Counted from the stretch's first letter, positions 49,105-57,595 are shown. The stretch is 64,000 bases of DNA from Phytohabitans suffuscus (GCF_011764565.1 NZ_AP022871.1:2790320-2854319); one strand, 5' to 3'. Made by a program: numbers and translations. Notes: generated by a model from the sequence alone, not told the origin.

Positions 49105-50130
49105 ATGGCGCAGGACCGTATCCCGCAGGATCTCGACCGCAACCTCGCCCTCGAACTCGTCCGGGTCACCGAGGCCGCCGCCATGGCCGCCGGCCGCTGG
49201 GTCGGTCGCGGCGACAAGGAGGGCGGCGACGGCGCGGCCGTCGACGCGATGCGCAAGCTGATCAACTCGATCCAGATGCGCGGCGTCGTGGTCATCGGCG
49301 AGGGCGAAAAGGACAACGCGCCGATGCTCTTCAACGGCGAGCAGGTCGGCGACGGCACCGGGCCGGAGGTCGACGTGGCGGTCGACCCGATCGACGGCAC
49401 CACGCTGATGAGCAAGGGCATGCCGAACGCGATCGCGGTGCTGGCCGTGGCCGAGCGGGGCGCGATGTTCGACCCCAGCGCCGTCTTCTACATGGAGAAG
49501 CTCGCCGTCGGCGCCGATGCCGCGCATGTGATCGACATCAACGCCGGCGTGTCGGAAAACCTCCGCCGGGTTGCCAAGGTGAAGAACTTGGGCATATCGG
49601 ATGTAACGGTCTGCATCCTCGACCGCCCGCGCCACGAGGAGCTGATCCGCGAGGTACGCGACACGGGCGCCCGGATCCGCTTCATCTCCGACGGCGACAT
49701 CGCCGGCGCCATCTCCGCGGCCAGCGAGCAGTCCGATGTGGACGTGCTGGTCGGCATCGGCGGCACCCCGGAGGGCATCACCGCCGCCTGCGCGCTCAAG
49801 TGCATGGGCGGCGCGATGCAGGCCAAGCTCTGGCCCCGCGACGACGCCGAGCGGGAGAAGGCGATCGCCGCCGGCCACGACCTCGACCGCGTGCTCACCA
49901 CCGACGACCTCGTGACCGGCGACAACTGCTTCTTCGTGGCCACCGGCATCACCACCGGCGACCTGCTCAAGGGCGTGCGCTACCGGGCCGGCGGCGCATA
50001 CACCCAGTCGATCGTCATGCGCTCCAAGAGCGGCACCATCCGCGTGATCGACTCATACCACCGCCTGGAGAAGCTCGCCCTCTACTCCGCCGTCGACTTC
50101 GACGGCCGCCCGCTGGCCGAGCTCAGCTAG
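49105..50130 (+). CDS. glpX: Class II fructose-1,6-bisphosphatase
   Basis: 341 residues. Gluconeogenic phosphatase. Metal/phosphate motifs: [65 protein letters not shown]. Good SD (GAGGAGG) 8 nt before ATG 49105. In many relatives the next gene is fumarase; here the stop TAG is immediately followed by the M1 repeat module of island B. Confidence 0.96.
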   Translation: MAQDRIPQDLDRNLALELVRVTEAAAMAAGRWVGRGDKEGGDGAAVDAMRKLINSIQMRGVVVIGEGEKDNAPMLFNGEQVGDGTGPEVDVAVDPIDGTTLMSKGMPNAIAVLAVAERGAMFDPSAVFYMEKLAVGADAAHVIDINAGVSENLRRVAKVKNLGISDVTVCILDRPRHEELIREVRDTGARIRFISDGDIAGAISAASEQSDVDVLVGIGGTPEGITAACALKCMGGAMQAKLWPRDDAEREKAIAAGHDLDRVLTTDDLVTGDNCFFVATGITTGDLLKGVRYRAGGAYTQSIVMRSKSGTIRVIDSYHRLEKLALYSAVDFDGRPLAELS

Positions 50131-50416
50131 AGACCTTCCGGGGTTGAGGTGGCTTGGGCCGCCCGAGGCGCCGCAGGCCCGTGGGCTTGCCGGCCGAGGT
50201 CGGGGCGGCGGTGCCGGCCCGTGCGGGCTGCCGAACCGCCCGGTTTCGCGCGCCCGGGACCGCTGACGGAGCGGCAGATACCTTGATCGATGGCAGCGCT
50301 GACCGTCCCTGGCGAAGTACCGCCCCTGGAGGACTCTGCTGACAAATTCGAGGAGTGCCGCGACCTGCGGAAACGTGGCCGGGAGAGTTGCTGGCCGTGC
50401 GTGTCTGGCCGCTGGG
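50128..50416 (+). repeat. M1 module, copy B (~290 bp)
   Basis: Begins TAGAGACCTTCCGGGG with the glpX stop codon, as copy A does with the ABC exporter stop. Same orientation as copy A, 15.2 kb away. Confidence 0.85.
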
Positions 50417-50435
50417 TCGCGCCGCGTCTCTCCAA

Positions 50436-50535
50436 GGAGCCCTCAGGATCTGTCCACAATGGTCTGTGCAGCTGGGGCTGGTTTCTGCCGATCTGTCCGC
50501 TGGGGCGCGGGGTCCGAAACCACGGCTCATGGTCC
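50436..50535 (+). repeat. Left arm of ~100-bp inverted repeat in island B
   Basis: Imperfect complement of 51130-51232. Best-conserved cores are TCTGTCCACAATGGTCT and GGCTCATGGTCC. The arms enclose about 600 bp with two P48 palindromes and the inverted M1 piece. Confidence 0.75.
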
Positions 50536-50555
50536 ACGCGCACGGACTCTCAGCG

Positions 50556-50603
50556 GATCGTGGTACGGATCCGCCCCTCTGGGGGCAGTTTCATACCACG
50601 ATC
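50556..50603. repeat. 48-bp palindromic repeat (P48), copy 3
   Basis: Same length and almost the same sequence as copies at 35611 and 54570 (CCGCCCCTCTGGGGGCAG core). Confidence 0.85.
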
Positions 50604-50722
50604 CGCTGGCACCGTGCCGTCGGTCGCGGACCTGACGGTGACCGGCGACACCGGGCCGAACCCGTCCCGGGATCGAAGCCCACAGAGCCTTGATCGACAC
50701 CGACGACGGCAGACTCCAGACA

Positions 50723-50770
50723 GATCGTGGTACACAGCCGCACCTGCGACAACAGCCAGCTACCGCGATC
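50723..50770. repeat. 48-bp palindromic repeat (P48), copy 4
   Basis: Diverged copy: GATCGTGGTACACAGCC ... GCTACCGCGATC, still exactly 48 bp. Flanks correspond to those of copy 1. Confidence 0.7.
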
Positions 50771-50869
50771 CCCGCCTCGGGCCGACCCCAGAGCCCCGAC
50801 CACGGAAAAGGGGAGCGGTCGGCGCGGTGACCATTCACCCGGAATCAGCGGGTAAACGACCACCAGACG

Positions 50870-50977
50870 GATATTCCGGCAGGTCACGGGCCCGCCTCAA
50901 TTGGCCAGCAGAGTCCTGGAGGGGCAATTTCTCGCCACGGACACACCCGGGCGCGGCGCGGGCTGCGTCGATCAAGG
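50870..50977 (-). repeat. Inverted partial copy of the M1 module
   Basis: Read on the minus strand it carries, in order, CCTTGATCGACGCAGC, GTCCGTGGCGA, CAGGACTCTGCTGGC and GTGACCTGC, matching the 3' half of M1 (35045-35150). Confidence 0.7.
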
Positions 50978-51129
50978 AGGCGAGCCGTGGCGACGGCATG
51001 GTCACGGCCTTGGCGGTCAAGGTCTTTGCGGATCGCAGCCGTCCGCGTGCCTGTTTCGTCGTGGGATGGGGCCCCGAGGTCGCCGGTCAGATCCGGGATC
51101 GCGGCAGGTCGTGGCACGAAACCGCCGGC

Positions 51130-51232
51130 GGACCATGAGCCCTGGTCCCGGAGGTCGCGGTCGGCGGACAAGTCATCAGAAAGCAGCCATCCACAGAGAC
51201 CATTGTGGACAGACCCTGGCCCTGAAAGCTCC
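51130..51232 (-). repeat. Right arm of ~100-bp inverted repeat in island B
   Basis: Complement of 50436-50535; includes ACCATTGTGGACAGA. Ends next to GAAAGCTCCATAGAG, a sequence also found near the right end of island A (35829-35843). Confidence 0.75.
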
Positions 51233-51507
51233 ATAGAGGGTGTTCGTGTCTGCTCGTCGGTGACGTGATCACACGGCACCAAACGGACCTGACCACGACC
51301 GGCGAAACCCGTCTCGGGCCAACCCAGGTACACGGACGCTGCGCGAACCTCCACCACAACGACCCTCCAGACCGACATTTCCAACGGAGGCGCCTGACGT
51401 CCACGATCAGCCGGAACCGATCTCTCGGAGCCCTCGCGACGGACGGACAAACCAGCCATACCCAGCGTCCACCGCAGACTGGCCCGGACCTCGGCTCCGA
51501 AAGCCGT

Positions 51508-52353
51508 CTAAGCCTTCTGGGCCGCGCGGAGAAATGCCTCAAGACCGGCCAGATCGTCGGTGTTGATGTGGTCGACGTCGGCGGCGATCAGCTCGCGCCA
51601 CACCGCTTCGCGCTCGGGGCCGGGCAGGTCGGGGGTGGCCCAGAAGCGGACGCGCTGGCCGTTGGCGTGCGCGGTGGCCACGGCCTGGTGCAGGAACGCG
51701 CGCTCCGCGGCGGGCATCGGGCCGGCGCCCTGCCAGGTGAAGACGCCGGTCCAGTTTTCGCTGATCAGCGGCATGAACGAGGCGGGCGCGCCGCCGCCGA
51801 GGTCTGCGCCGCGGCCGTCGAAGAAGGCGTACCGGACGGGCTGCGACTCCATCAGCGCGCGTGGCCGGTCGCCGCTGATCACGATCGTGACGGCGTCCTG
51901 GTGCACCTTGCCGCGCGCGTACGTGGTGAGCATCCCGCGGTAGTCGCGCAGGACGCGGTGCAGCTCGGTGTACGTCTCGACGCCGGTGTTCTTGATGTCG
52001 ACGAGGAGCTGGAGCTGCTGCCGGCTGCCCCGGAAGACCGTGCCGTGGTTGGCCCGGACCTGGCGGGCCAGCGGGTCGAGGTAGAGCTTCTGCAGCGTGC
52101 GGCCGGGCACGATGTCTTCGGGGTCGTGCGCGACGAGCAGCTCGCCGTCGACCAGGTAGATGTCTGCCTCGACGCTGGTGAAGCCGTGGCTGAGCGCGTC
52201 GAAGAGCGGGCGCTCGTGCTCGTAGTCGTTGTGCGCGTGGGCCCTGGGCAGCGGCCGGTCGTGCCGCCCGTGGCCGCCGGCCTGCGCGGCGGGCGCCGCC
52301 AGGGCGACGAGCGCGCTGGCGACGGCCAAGACGGAGAGTGCGCGTCGGAGCAT
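51508..52353 (-). CDS. Secreted glycerophosphodiester phosphodiesterase-like protein
   Basis: 281 residues. Signal peptide (LRRALSVLAVASALVALAAPAAQA). PLC-like TIM barrel: first catalytic region PRAHAHNDYEHERPLFDAL, metal site GFTSVEADIYLVDGELLVAHD, later LLVDIKNTG and FWATPDLPG. Belongs to the PI-PLC/GDPD-like secreted group; substrate (phospholipid head group or teichoic-acid-like polymer) unknown. Convergent with island B repeats. Confidence 0.87.
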   Translation of the reverse strand: MLRRALSVLAVASALVALAAPAAQAGGHGRHDRPLPRAHAHNDYEHERPLFDALSHGFTSVEADIYLVDGELLVAHDPEDIVPGRTLQKLYLDPLARQVRANHGTVFRGSRQQLQLLVDIKNTGVETYTELHRVLRDYRGMLTTYARGKVHQDAVTIVISGDRPRALMESQPVRYAFFDGRGADLGGGAPASFMPLISENWTGVFTWQGAGPMPAAERAFLHQAVATAHANGQRVRFWATPDLPGPEREAVWRELIAADVDHINTDDLAGLEAFLRAAQKA

Positions 52354-52426
52354 CGAGAATCTCCCCGTATCGATGGGTGCCTGACAAACGGGACCCTAGA
52401 GGGCGAAGGTGAATCTACGGTGACGA

Positions 52427-53392
52427 TCAGCCCGCGTCGGATGAGTGCCCGGGAATAGGTGAGCTTCCGGGTTGATCGTGACGGCGGCGTTGTTGACGGC
52501 GGTGGCCGCCTCGCCGAACCCGGTCGCGATCAGGCGCACCTTTCCGGGGTACTCGGCGATGTCGCCGGCGGCGAAGACCCGCGGGCGATTGGTCAGCATG
52601 GTGCTGTCGACCTTGATGTGCCGCTTGTCCAGATCGAGGCCCCACTCGGCGAGCGGGCCGAGGTCGGCGGTGAAGCCCAGCGCCGCCACGACGGTGTCGA
52701 CCGGGATCGTCTCGCCGGCGCCACCCTTGATCGTGAAGTCGGCGTGGGTCACCCGCTCGTCGCCGTGGATCTTGGTGATCTCGGCATTGACCACGATCCG
52801 CACCGCCAGGTCCTGCACGCGGGCCACGGTCGCCGCGTGTGCCCGGAACTTCTCCCGGCGGTGCACCAGCGTGATCGACTTGGCCAGGGGCTCCAGCGCG
52901 AGCGCCCAGTCGAAGGCCGAGTCGCCGCCGCCCACGATCAGCACGTTGTGGCCGGACAGCTCGGCGAGGCGGGGCACGAAGTAGACGAGGCCCCGCCATC
53001 GAACGCGGCCGCGGCCGGCAGCGGGCGCGGGCTGAAGCTGCCCAGCCCACCCGTGACGATGATCGCGCCGCAGAGCAGCTTTTCCCCGCCGTCGAGCGAG
53101 AGCAGCGGACGCCCGTCCACATAGGACAGCGCCTCGGCGCGGGCACCGAGCAGGTACTCCGGGTTGTAGGGCGCGGCCTGCTCGACGAGGTTGGCAACCA
53201 GGTCTCGCCCCTTGATGACCGGAAAGCCGGCGACGTCGTAGATCGCCTTCTCCGGGTACATCGCCGTGACCTGGCCACCCGGCTCGGGCAGCGCGTCGAT
53301 GACCGCCACCGAAAGCCCCGGAACCCGGCGTAGTACGCCGCGTAGAGCCCGGTGGGTCCGGCTCCCACTATCGCGACATCGATCTCGCGCAT
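52427..53392 (-). CDS. Ferredoxin--NADP(+) reductase (TrxB-like type), three frameshifts
   Basis: About 322 residues from ATG 53392 if single bases are restored in the runs 53316-53319, 52991-52994 and 52448-52450. The reading then runs IDVAIVGAGPTGLYAAYYAGFRG - LSVAVIDALPEPGGQVTAMYPEKAIYDVAGFP ... FDGGG - LVYFVPRLAEL ... VLIVGGGDSAFDW ... FAAGDIAEYPG ... LFPG - HSSDAG. FAD motif GAGPTG, NADPH motif GGGDSA, and no CxxC, so it is an FNR of the YumC type rather than a thioredoxin reductase. Probably reduces ferredoxins such as FdxA. Three independent breaks in conserved sequence argue for sequencing error. Confidence 0.85.
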   Translation of the reverse strand: MREIDVAIVGAGPTGLYAAYYAGFRGFRWRSSTRCPSRVARSRRCTRRRRSTTSPAFRSSRGETWLPTSSSRPRPTTRSTCSVPAPRRCPMWTGVRCSRSTAGKSCSAARSSSRVGWAASARARCRPRPRSMAGPRLLRAPPRRAVRPQRADRGRRRLGLRLGARAGAPGQVDHAGAPPGEVPGTRGDRGPRAGPGGADRGQCRDHQDPRRRAGDPRRLHDQGWRRRDDPGRHRRGGAGLHRRPRPARRVGPRSGQAAHQGRQHHADQSPAGLRRRRHRRVPRKGAPDRDRVRRGGHRRQQRRRHDQPGSSPIPGHSSDAG

Positions 53393-53565
53393 GCGTCCAC
53401 CGTAGCCTTCCGTCGGAGCGTACCCGCCGCTAACAGATGCATCGCTGGACCGACGGTGGCACACCCCGTGCCGGCCGGCAAGGACCGTCCCGCGGATCTA
53501 GGGAGCTTCGGGGTCGGGTGGGTGCGGCCCCTCCGCTCCGGCGAGGATCCAAACCGAAGAGATGC

Positions 53566-53624
53566 GAGCTGCCGCGACGTCCGTCTCGGTCCAGACCGTT
53601 GCTCCCGCGGCCTCACCCTCCGCG
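53566..53624 (+). repeat. Dispersed ~60-bp repeat (R60), copy 4
   Basis: GAGCTGCCGCGACGTCCG ... GTTGCTCCCGCGGCCTCACC. The only copy not behind a recognised gene end; it may mark the 3' end of a lost gene. Confidence 0.8.
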
Positions 53625-54250
53625 GTCCAACACCTCACCCCGGCCGGCTACGCCGGCCCGCCCACCACGATGACCGTCAGCCCGAACCCACCGCTCGCTC
53701 CACCCGGCCGATCTTGACGGGGTGATCGTTGCGGGCGATTTATCAGGGCTTGCCACGCGACCGGTATGGGTCCGGCGTGAGCGCGCCGCGACACGCCGAT
53801 CCGACCGCCGCCGGTGACGCGGGCCAGACCCGCCCGTCGCCGATCGCGAGCCCGAAGCCTCGCACGAGGTCAGCAGCACCGCTGGTACGTGACGCCGGCG
53901 GGGTTGGTGCCGGGTGACGCGACGTTCGCGGCGGTGACCGAGCGGAAATCGCCCGATTTGCACTTCCCCTCACGTTGACCGTGGACGTCGACGGCCCCAC
54001 GGGCAGCCGGCTGCACGATCCGCCTGGCCGAGCGCCTGGAGGGGGTCCGCGTCCCACCCGCACCCCAGCACCATCGCGCCACCCGGCAGATCGAATGGGA
54101 CAAACCGGGCCCAGCCGGAAGGTGCCGCTGCCCGCGGATGCCGTACGGCACGTTCGCACCACTCGATGGACGAACTGCTGGATCGCGGCGACGCCTGGCC
54201 GGGATCGCGCACCGGAGGCTCTGCCATGGGCGGCACAGCCGGGCAGTTCG

Positions 54251-54459
54251 AGATCTAGAGGATTTAGGGTCGAATACGAGCCTTCTTCTTGGTTCTTGGC
54301 AGTCTTGCGTCAAGTCGCCGGTTTGGAGGACCGCGAAGCCTGCCTGCGCCGCCCGAGCTGGGGCTTCTGCGAGTTGGCGTGTCACTCGATGGGGGTATTG
54401 CGGGCGAGCGCCCGCCAACCAGGAAGAAGACTCAATACGAGCCCTAAATCCTCTAGATC
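54251..54459. repeat. Hairpin repeat interrupted by an insertion (occupied form)
   Basis: GATCTAGAGGATTTAGGG (54252-54269) and its exact complement (54442-54459) are the arms of the same hairpin seen intact at 35517-35565. The loop sequence AATACGAGCC appears twice, at 54273-54282 and 54434-54443, flanking an insertion. Confidence 0.75.
54283..54433. mobile_element. 151-bp MITE-like insertion with 10-bp target duplication
   Basis: Lies between the two AATACGAGCC copies. Its ends are imperfect inverted repeats (TTCTTCTTGGTTCTTGG at the left, complement CTTCTTCCTGGTTGG at the right). It has no coding capacity, so it would need a transposase in trans. The empty-site counterpart in island A makes insertion the simplest explanation. 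I see no second copy in the window. Confidence 0.6.
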
Positions 54460-54569
54460 GCCTTCAAGAAGGCGATCCGGCTTCCCGGGGCAGGCGAGCG
54501 ATCCGCGCCCAGCGGCGCTTTCCGCCGGTTTGTCCGCTCGCCGTGGCGAGCGGGGATCGGGTCTCGGCG

Positions 54570-54617
54570 GATCGTGGTACGGATCCGCCCCTCTGGGGGC
54601 GGGTTCATACCACGATC
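54570..54617. repeat. 48-bp palindromic repeat (P48), copy 5
   Basis: GATCGTGGTACGGATCCGCC ... TACCACGATC, preceded by leader TTTGTCCGCTCGCCGTGGCG and GGGGATCGGGTCTCGGCG. Confidence 0.85.
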
Positions 54618-54766
54618 CGCGACCGCGAGCCGCGCGGGCGAAGGGTGGGGGTGACCTCAGGGATGCGATGAGGACGGGTGCGGGTCTGTCCACGGTGACC
54701 GGTGCGGCCGACCGCTTCCTGCCGATTTGTCCGCCGGCCACGCGGGGCGACGGATCGGTTCCGGCT

Positions 54767-54814
54767 GATCGTGGGCGCGAGTCGCCCCCGCAGGGGCGAC
54801 TGGCGTCGACGATC
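54767..54814. repeat. 48-bp palindromic repeat (P48), copy 6
   Basis: Diverged copy: GATCGTGGGCGCGAGTCGCC ... GGCGTCGACGATC, still 48 bp. Leader GATTTGTCCGCCGGCCACG and GGATCGGTTCCGGCT matches the leaders of copies 2 and 5. Confidence 0.7.
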
Positions 54815-55006
54815 GGGTCCGGTTTGGGGTAGCAGAGCAGGGGCCGCCGGACCGGCTGGGGCTTGACCCGCGGAGCTGGCAGCGGAGGTCGGGGGTCTCG
54901 GCTCGCCCTGCGAGCCGCCGGCCGCAGCGGTGCCCGCGGGAGCATGCGGTCCGCGGCTGAGACGAGCCGGGGCACATCCCTTTGTCCCTGACCGGGCCTC
55001 GAACCG

Positions 55007-55636
55007 CTAGGTGGGGTAGGGCGAGTCGGCGCGGCGGCGGAAGAGGATCGCGGCGACCAGGCCGCCGAGGAAGCCGAAGAGGTGCCCCTGCCAGGAGACC
55101 TGCGGGTCGGAGGGGAGGATGCCGACGACGAGCTGCCAGCCGTAGAGCAGGCCGACCAGGAGGACCACGCCGACGTTCCACCAGCTCCGCTCGACCAGGC
55201 CGCGCATCAGCAGCAGGCCGAGGTATCCGAAGATGACCCCGCTCGCGCCCACGACGACCGTGTTGGGGTTGCCGGTGAACCAGACGCCCAGGCCGCTGGC
55301 GAAGACGATGAACAGCGTCGAGTACAGGAAGCGCTTGGCACCCGCGGCCAGCACGAACGTGCCGAGCAGGATCAGCGGCACGCTGTTGCTGTAGAGGTGG
55401 TCGAAGCCGTGGTGCAGGAACGGGGCGAAGAAGACGCCGTCGAGGCCCTCGATCCGGTGCGGCACGATGCCCGCGGTCGAGTCGAACGGGTTGCCCAGCC
55501 AGCCGTCAAGCGCCTCGATCAGGAAGAGCACCGGGATGACCGCGCACATCGCCACGAACGCCCGCCCCAGCGAGGCGTAGAACGCCTCGGTGCCGAAGCG
55601 GTTGGGATCGCCGCTGGAGCTGCCGCCGTATGCCAC
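55007..55636 (-). CDS. Rhomboid-family intramembrane serine protease
   Basis: 209 residues, six membrane helices. Catalytic Ser in VVGASGVIFGYLG and His in SWQGHLFGFLGG; L1 loop and HHGFDHLYSNSVPL (oxyanion Asn region) are family-typical. Cleaves membrane-protein helices; substrate unknown. Same direction as the S1 protease upstream (95 bp gap). Confidence 0.94.
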   Translation of the reverse strand: MAYGGSSSGDPNRFGTEAFYASLGRAFVAMCAVIPVLFLIEALDGWLGNPFDSTAGIVPHRIEGLDGVFFAPFLHHGFDHLYSNSVPLILLGTFVLAAGAKRFLYSTLFIVFASGLGVWFTGNPNTVVVGASGVIFGYLGLLLMRGLVERSWWNVGVVLLVGLLYGWQLVVGILPSDPQVSWQGHLFGFLGGLVAAILFRRRADSPYPT

Positions 55637-55731
55637 GCTTCACTGCTATCAGGCTACGGCCGCCGCCGCCAAATGAAGGATCGGTCATCTTGTGTGGATG
55701 CCACCAAGGTGGCACGCCGGAGGAGGCCCCT

Positions 55732-56538
55732 TCAGCTCAGCTCACGGGTCTTGCGCTCGATCACGCCGGCGTAGCGGGAGACCTGCGTGTAGACGCCGGG
55801 GAAGTCGCGGCGGGCGCAGCCCAGGCCCCAGCTGACGATGCCGACCTGCACCCACTCCCCCGCGCCGTCGCGGCGCACCATCGGTCCGCCCGAGTCGCCC
55901 TGGCAGGCGTCGACGCCGCCGCGCCGGGTGTCGCCGGCGCAGATCATCTTGCTGGACACGTACGGGTAGCCGGCGTCGCGGTAGGCCCGGCCGCACTGCC
56001 GGTCGGAGACGAAGGGCACCCCGGCCGTGCGCAGGTACCGCTGCTGGGTCGCGGAACCGTCCCGGGTGGCGCCCCACCCCATGACCGTGAACAGCCCCTC
56101 GTCGTACGAGCTGTCGGTGGCGCGTGGGAGCAGCGGCAGGCCGAGGGGCTCGGCGAGCTGGATCAGCGCCCAGTCGTCGCCCTTGGTGGCGTCGCGGAAC
56201 CCGGGCGCCCGGACCACGTACCGCGCCTTGACCCGGACCGCGTCCGGCGAGTGCTGGTCGACCGAGCCGGCGATGACCGTGATGCCGTTCTCGAACCCGG
56301 TGCGGTCGACGCAGTGCGCGGCGGTGAGCACCACCCGTGGCGCGGTCAGCGCGCCGGCACAGCCCACCGAGAGGCGTACCACCCAGGGAAACTGGCCGGG
56401 GTCGGCGAGCGTCCCGCCGACGATCTCGGTATGCGGCGGGGGCGGAGGCACGGGCGACGCCGCGACCGGACCGGCAGCGGCGACCGCGCCAAGCATCGTG
56501 CCGGCGACCAGCGCGCCGACCCACCCCGCACCACGCAT
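55732..56538 (-). CDS. Secreted trypsin-like serine protease (S1 family)
   Basis: 268 residues. Signal peptide (WVGALVAGTMLGAVAAAGPVAA), short Pro-rich propeptide, mature start IVGGTLADPGQFPW. Triad His LTAAHC, Asp DDWALIQL, Ser CQGDSGGP; specificity-pocket Asp six residues before Ser (DACQGDSGG) predicts cleavage after Lys/Arg. Six Cys for disulfides. A TATAAC -10 (complement of 56550-56555) 12 nt before the ATG implies a leader of only a few nt. Confidence 0.95.
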   Translation of the reverse strand: MRGAGWVGALVAGTMLGAVAAAGPVAASPVPPPPPHTEIVGGTLADPGQFPWVVRLSVGCAGALTAPRVVLTAAHCVDRTGFENGITVIAGSVDQHSPDAVRVKARYVVRAPGFRDATKGDDWALIQLAEPLGLPLLPRATDSSYDEGLFTVMGWGATRDGSATQQRYLRTAGVPFVSDRQCGRAYRDAGYPYVSSKMICAGDTRRGGVDACQGDSGGPMVRRDGAGEWVQVGIVSWGLGCARRDFPGVYTQVSRYAGVIERKTRELS

Positions 56539-56549
56539 GCGAAACCCCC

Positions 56550-56555
56550 GTTATA
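56550..56555 (-). promoter_or_regulatory. -10 element of the S1 protease gene
   Basis: TATAAC on the minus strand, 11 bp upstream of the ATG at 56538; transcription would begin about 5 nt before the start codon. No convincing -35. Confidence 0.45.
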
Positions 56556-56610
56556 GGCAGTTCGCCCAGTATGGACGGTTAGTCCGCCTGATCCTCGTCG
56601 CGAAACGCCA

Positions 56611-56645
56611 GAAAGGGTGCGCGCCGGCGAGGCACACACCCTTTC
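56611..56645 (-). terminator. Terminator hairpin behind the transglycosylase gene
   Basis: GAAAGGGTG (56611-56619) pairs perfectly with CACCCTTTC (56637-56645), 17-nt GC-rich loop, 17 bp past the stop. Confidence 0.7.
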
Positions 56646-56661
56646 CGCGATCTTCAGCGGG

Positions 56662-57360
56662 TCAGTACCAGCCCACGTCCTGCGAGTGCGCCCACGCGCC
56701 GCAGGGATCGCCGTACCGGCCCTTGATGTAGCCCAGGCCCCACTCGATCTGGGTCGCCGGGTTTGTCTCCCAGTCCGAGCCGGCCGACGCCATCTTGCCG
56801 CCGGGCAGGGACTGCGGGATGCCGTACGCGCCGGAGGACGGGTTGCGGGCCTTGTGGTTCCAGCCGCTCTCCTTCGTCCACAGCTTGTCCAGGCAGGGGA
56901 ACTGGTCGAGACCGAAGCCGCTGCTGAGCATCACCGCGCAACCGATCTTGCGGTTGCCGCTGTACTCGTTGCAGGAGGCGGGAATCGGGCCGGTGTACGG
57001 CTTCGGCTCCGCGTTGGCCTCCTCCTCGGCCTTCTTCTGCGCCTCTTGCTCGCGCTTCTTCCGGCTCGCCGCCTCGGCGGCCTTGCGGGCCCGCTCAGCC
57101 TCGGCCTTGGCGGCGGCCGCCGCCTTGGCGGCGGCGACGCGCTGGGCCTCGCGCTGGTGCGCAGTCGCGATCATGTGCTCGCGGTGGCGCTCCTTGATGT
57201 ACTCGATCTCGTCCTGATCGGCATCGGCGGCCAACTGAGCGCTGATCCCCTGCTGCTGGGTTTCCTGGTCCTGACCCAGGAACCAGCCACCGCCAACGCC
57301 CGCGAGGAGCAGCGACAGGGCCAACGCCCGGATACCGAACCGGCTCCACAGCCGACTCAC
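56662..57360 (-). CDS. Lytic-transglycosylase-like cell-wall protein
   Basis: 232 residues. N-terminal signal/anchor (IRALALSLLLAGVGGGWFLG), a long Ala/Lys/Glu coiled coil (residues about 45-115), then a C-terminal domain with LDKLWTKESGWNHKARNPSSGAYGIPQSLP, in which the Glu of KESGW is the catalytic acid, followed by QIEWGLGYIKGRYG. Acts on peptidoglycan outside the membrane, perhaps like Rpf or aggregation-promoting factors. The 235-bp upstream region (57361-57595) was checked for a c-di-AMP riboswitch and no convincing motif was found. Confidence 0.88.
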   Translation of the reverse strand: MSRLWSRFGIRALALSLLLAGVGGGWFLGQDQETQQQGISAQLAADADQDEIEYIKERHREHMIATAHQREAQRVAAAKAAAAAKAEAERARKAAEAASRKKREQEAQKKAEEEANAEPKPYTGPIPASCNEYSGNRKIGCAVMLSSGFGLDQFPCLDKLWTKESGWNHKARNPSSGAYGIPQSLPGGKMASAGSDWETNPATQIEWGLGYIKGRYGDPCGAWAHSQDVGWY

Positions 57361-57595
57361 GAAGTGGTCCCTTCGTCGGGGGCAAGGACACGGTGCGGAC
57401 GGCCGTAAGGGGAGGCGGCGGTCCGCGCCGTGGGCACCTGCTCCTCGACCGGCGAAAGGTGCCGGTGTGACGCGGGTGCCCGCAGGACACCATTGCGCAC
57501 AGTGAGGCGATTGTGGAGGCGCGTCAGCCCTTTGTGACTTGCGCCACGCCGTTTACCAGGGCGAATATGGACAGATCCCGCAGCTCCGGGGGTCG

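Larger units (their letters stand above)
50131..51507. other. Repeat island B (1.4 kb, no gene)
   Basis: Between glpX and the phosphodiesterase. In order: M1 copy B (50128-50416), left arm of a ~100-bp inverted repeat (50436-50535), palindrome P48 copy 3, a segment like 35283-35450 with P48 copy 4, an inverted partial M1 (about 50870-50977), and the right arm (51130-51232) ending GAAAGCTCCATAGAG. The distal part (51380-51500) resembles, in reverse, the leader found before P48 elsewhere. No coding signal is conserved between islands. Confidence 0.75.
53393..55006. other. Repeat island C (1.6 kb, no recognisable gene)
   Basis: Holds R60 copy 4 (53566-53624), a hairpin repeat split by a 151-bp MITE-like insertion (54251-54459), and P48 copies 5 and 6 each with the leader seen in islands A and B. 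From 53700 to 54240 one plus-strand reading (PAGLVPGDATFAAVTERKSPDL) looks weakly protein-like but is broken by stops; it may be a decayed gene. 54815-55006 shows nothing distinct. Confidence 0.65.

Noticed and set aside
57361..57595. c-di-AMP (ydaO-type) riboswitch before the transglycosylase gene
   Set aside because: Such switches precede cell-wall hydrolases in actinobacteria, but I could not find the conserved core motifs.
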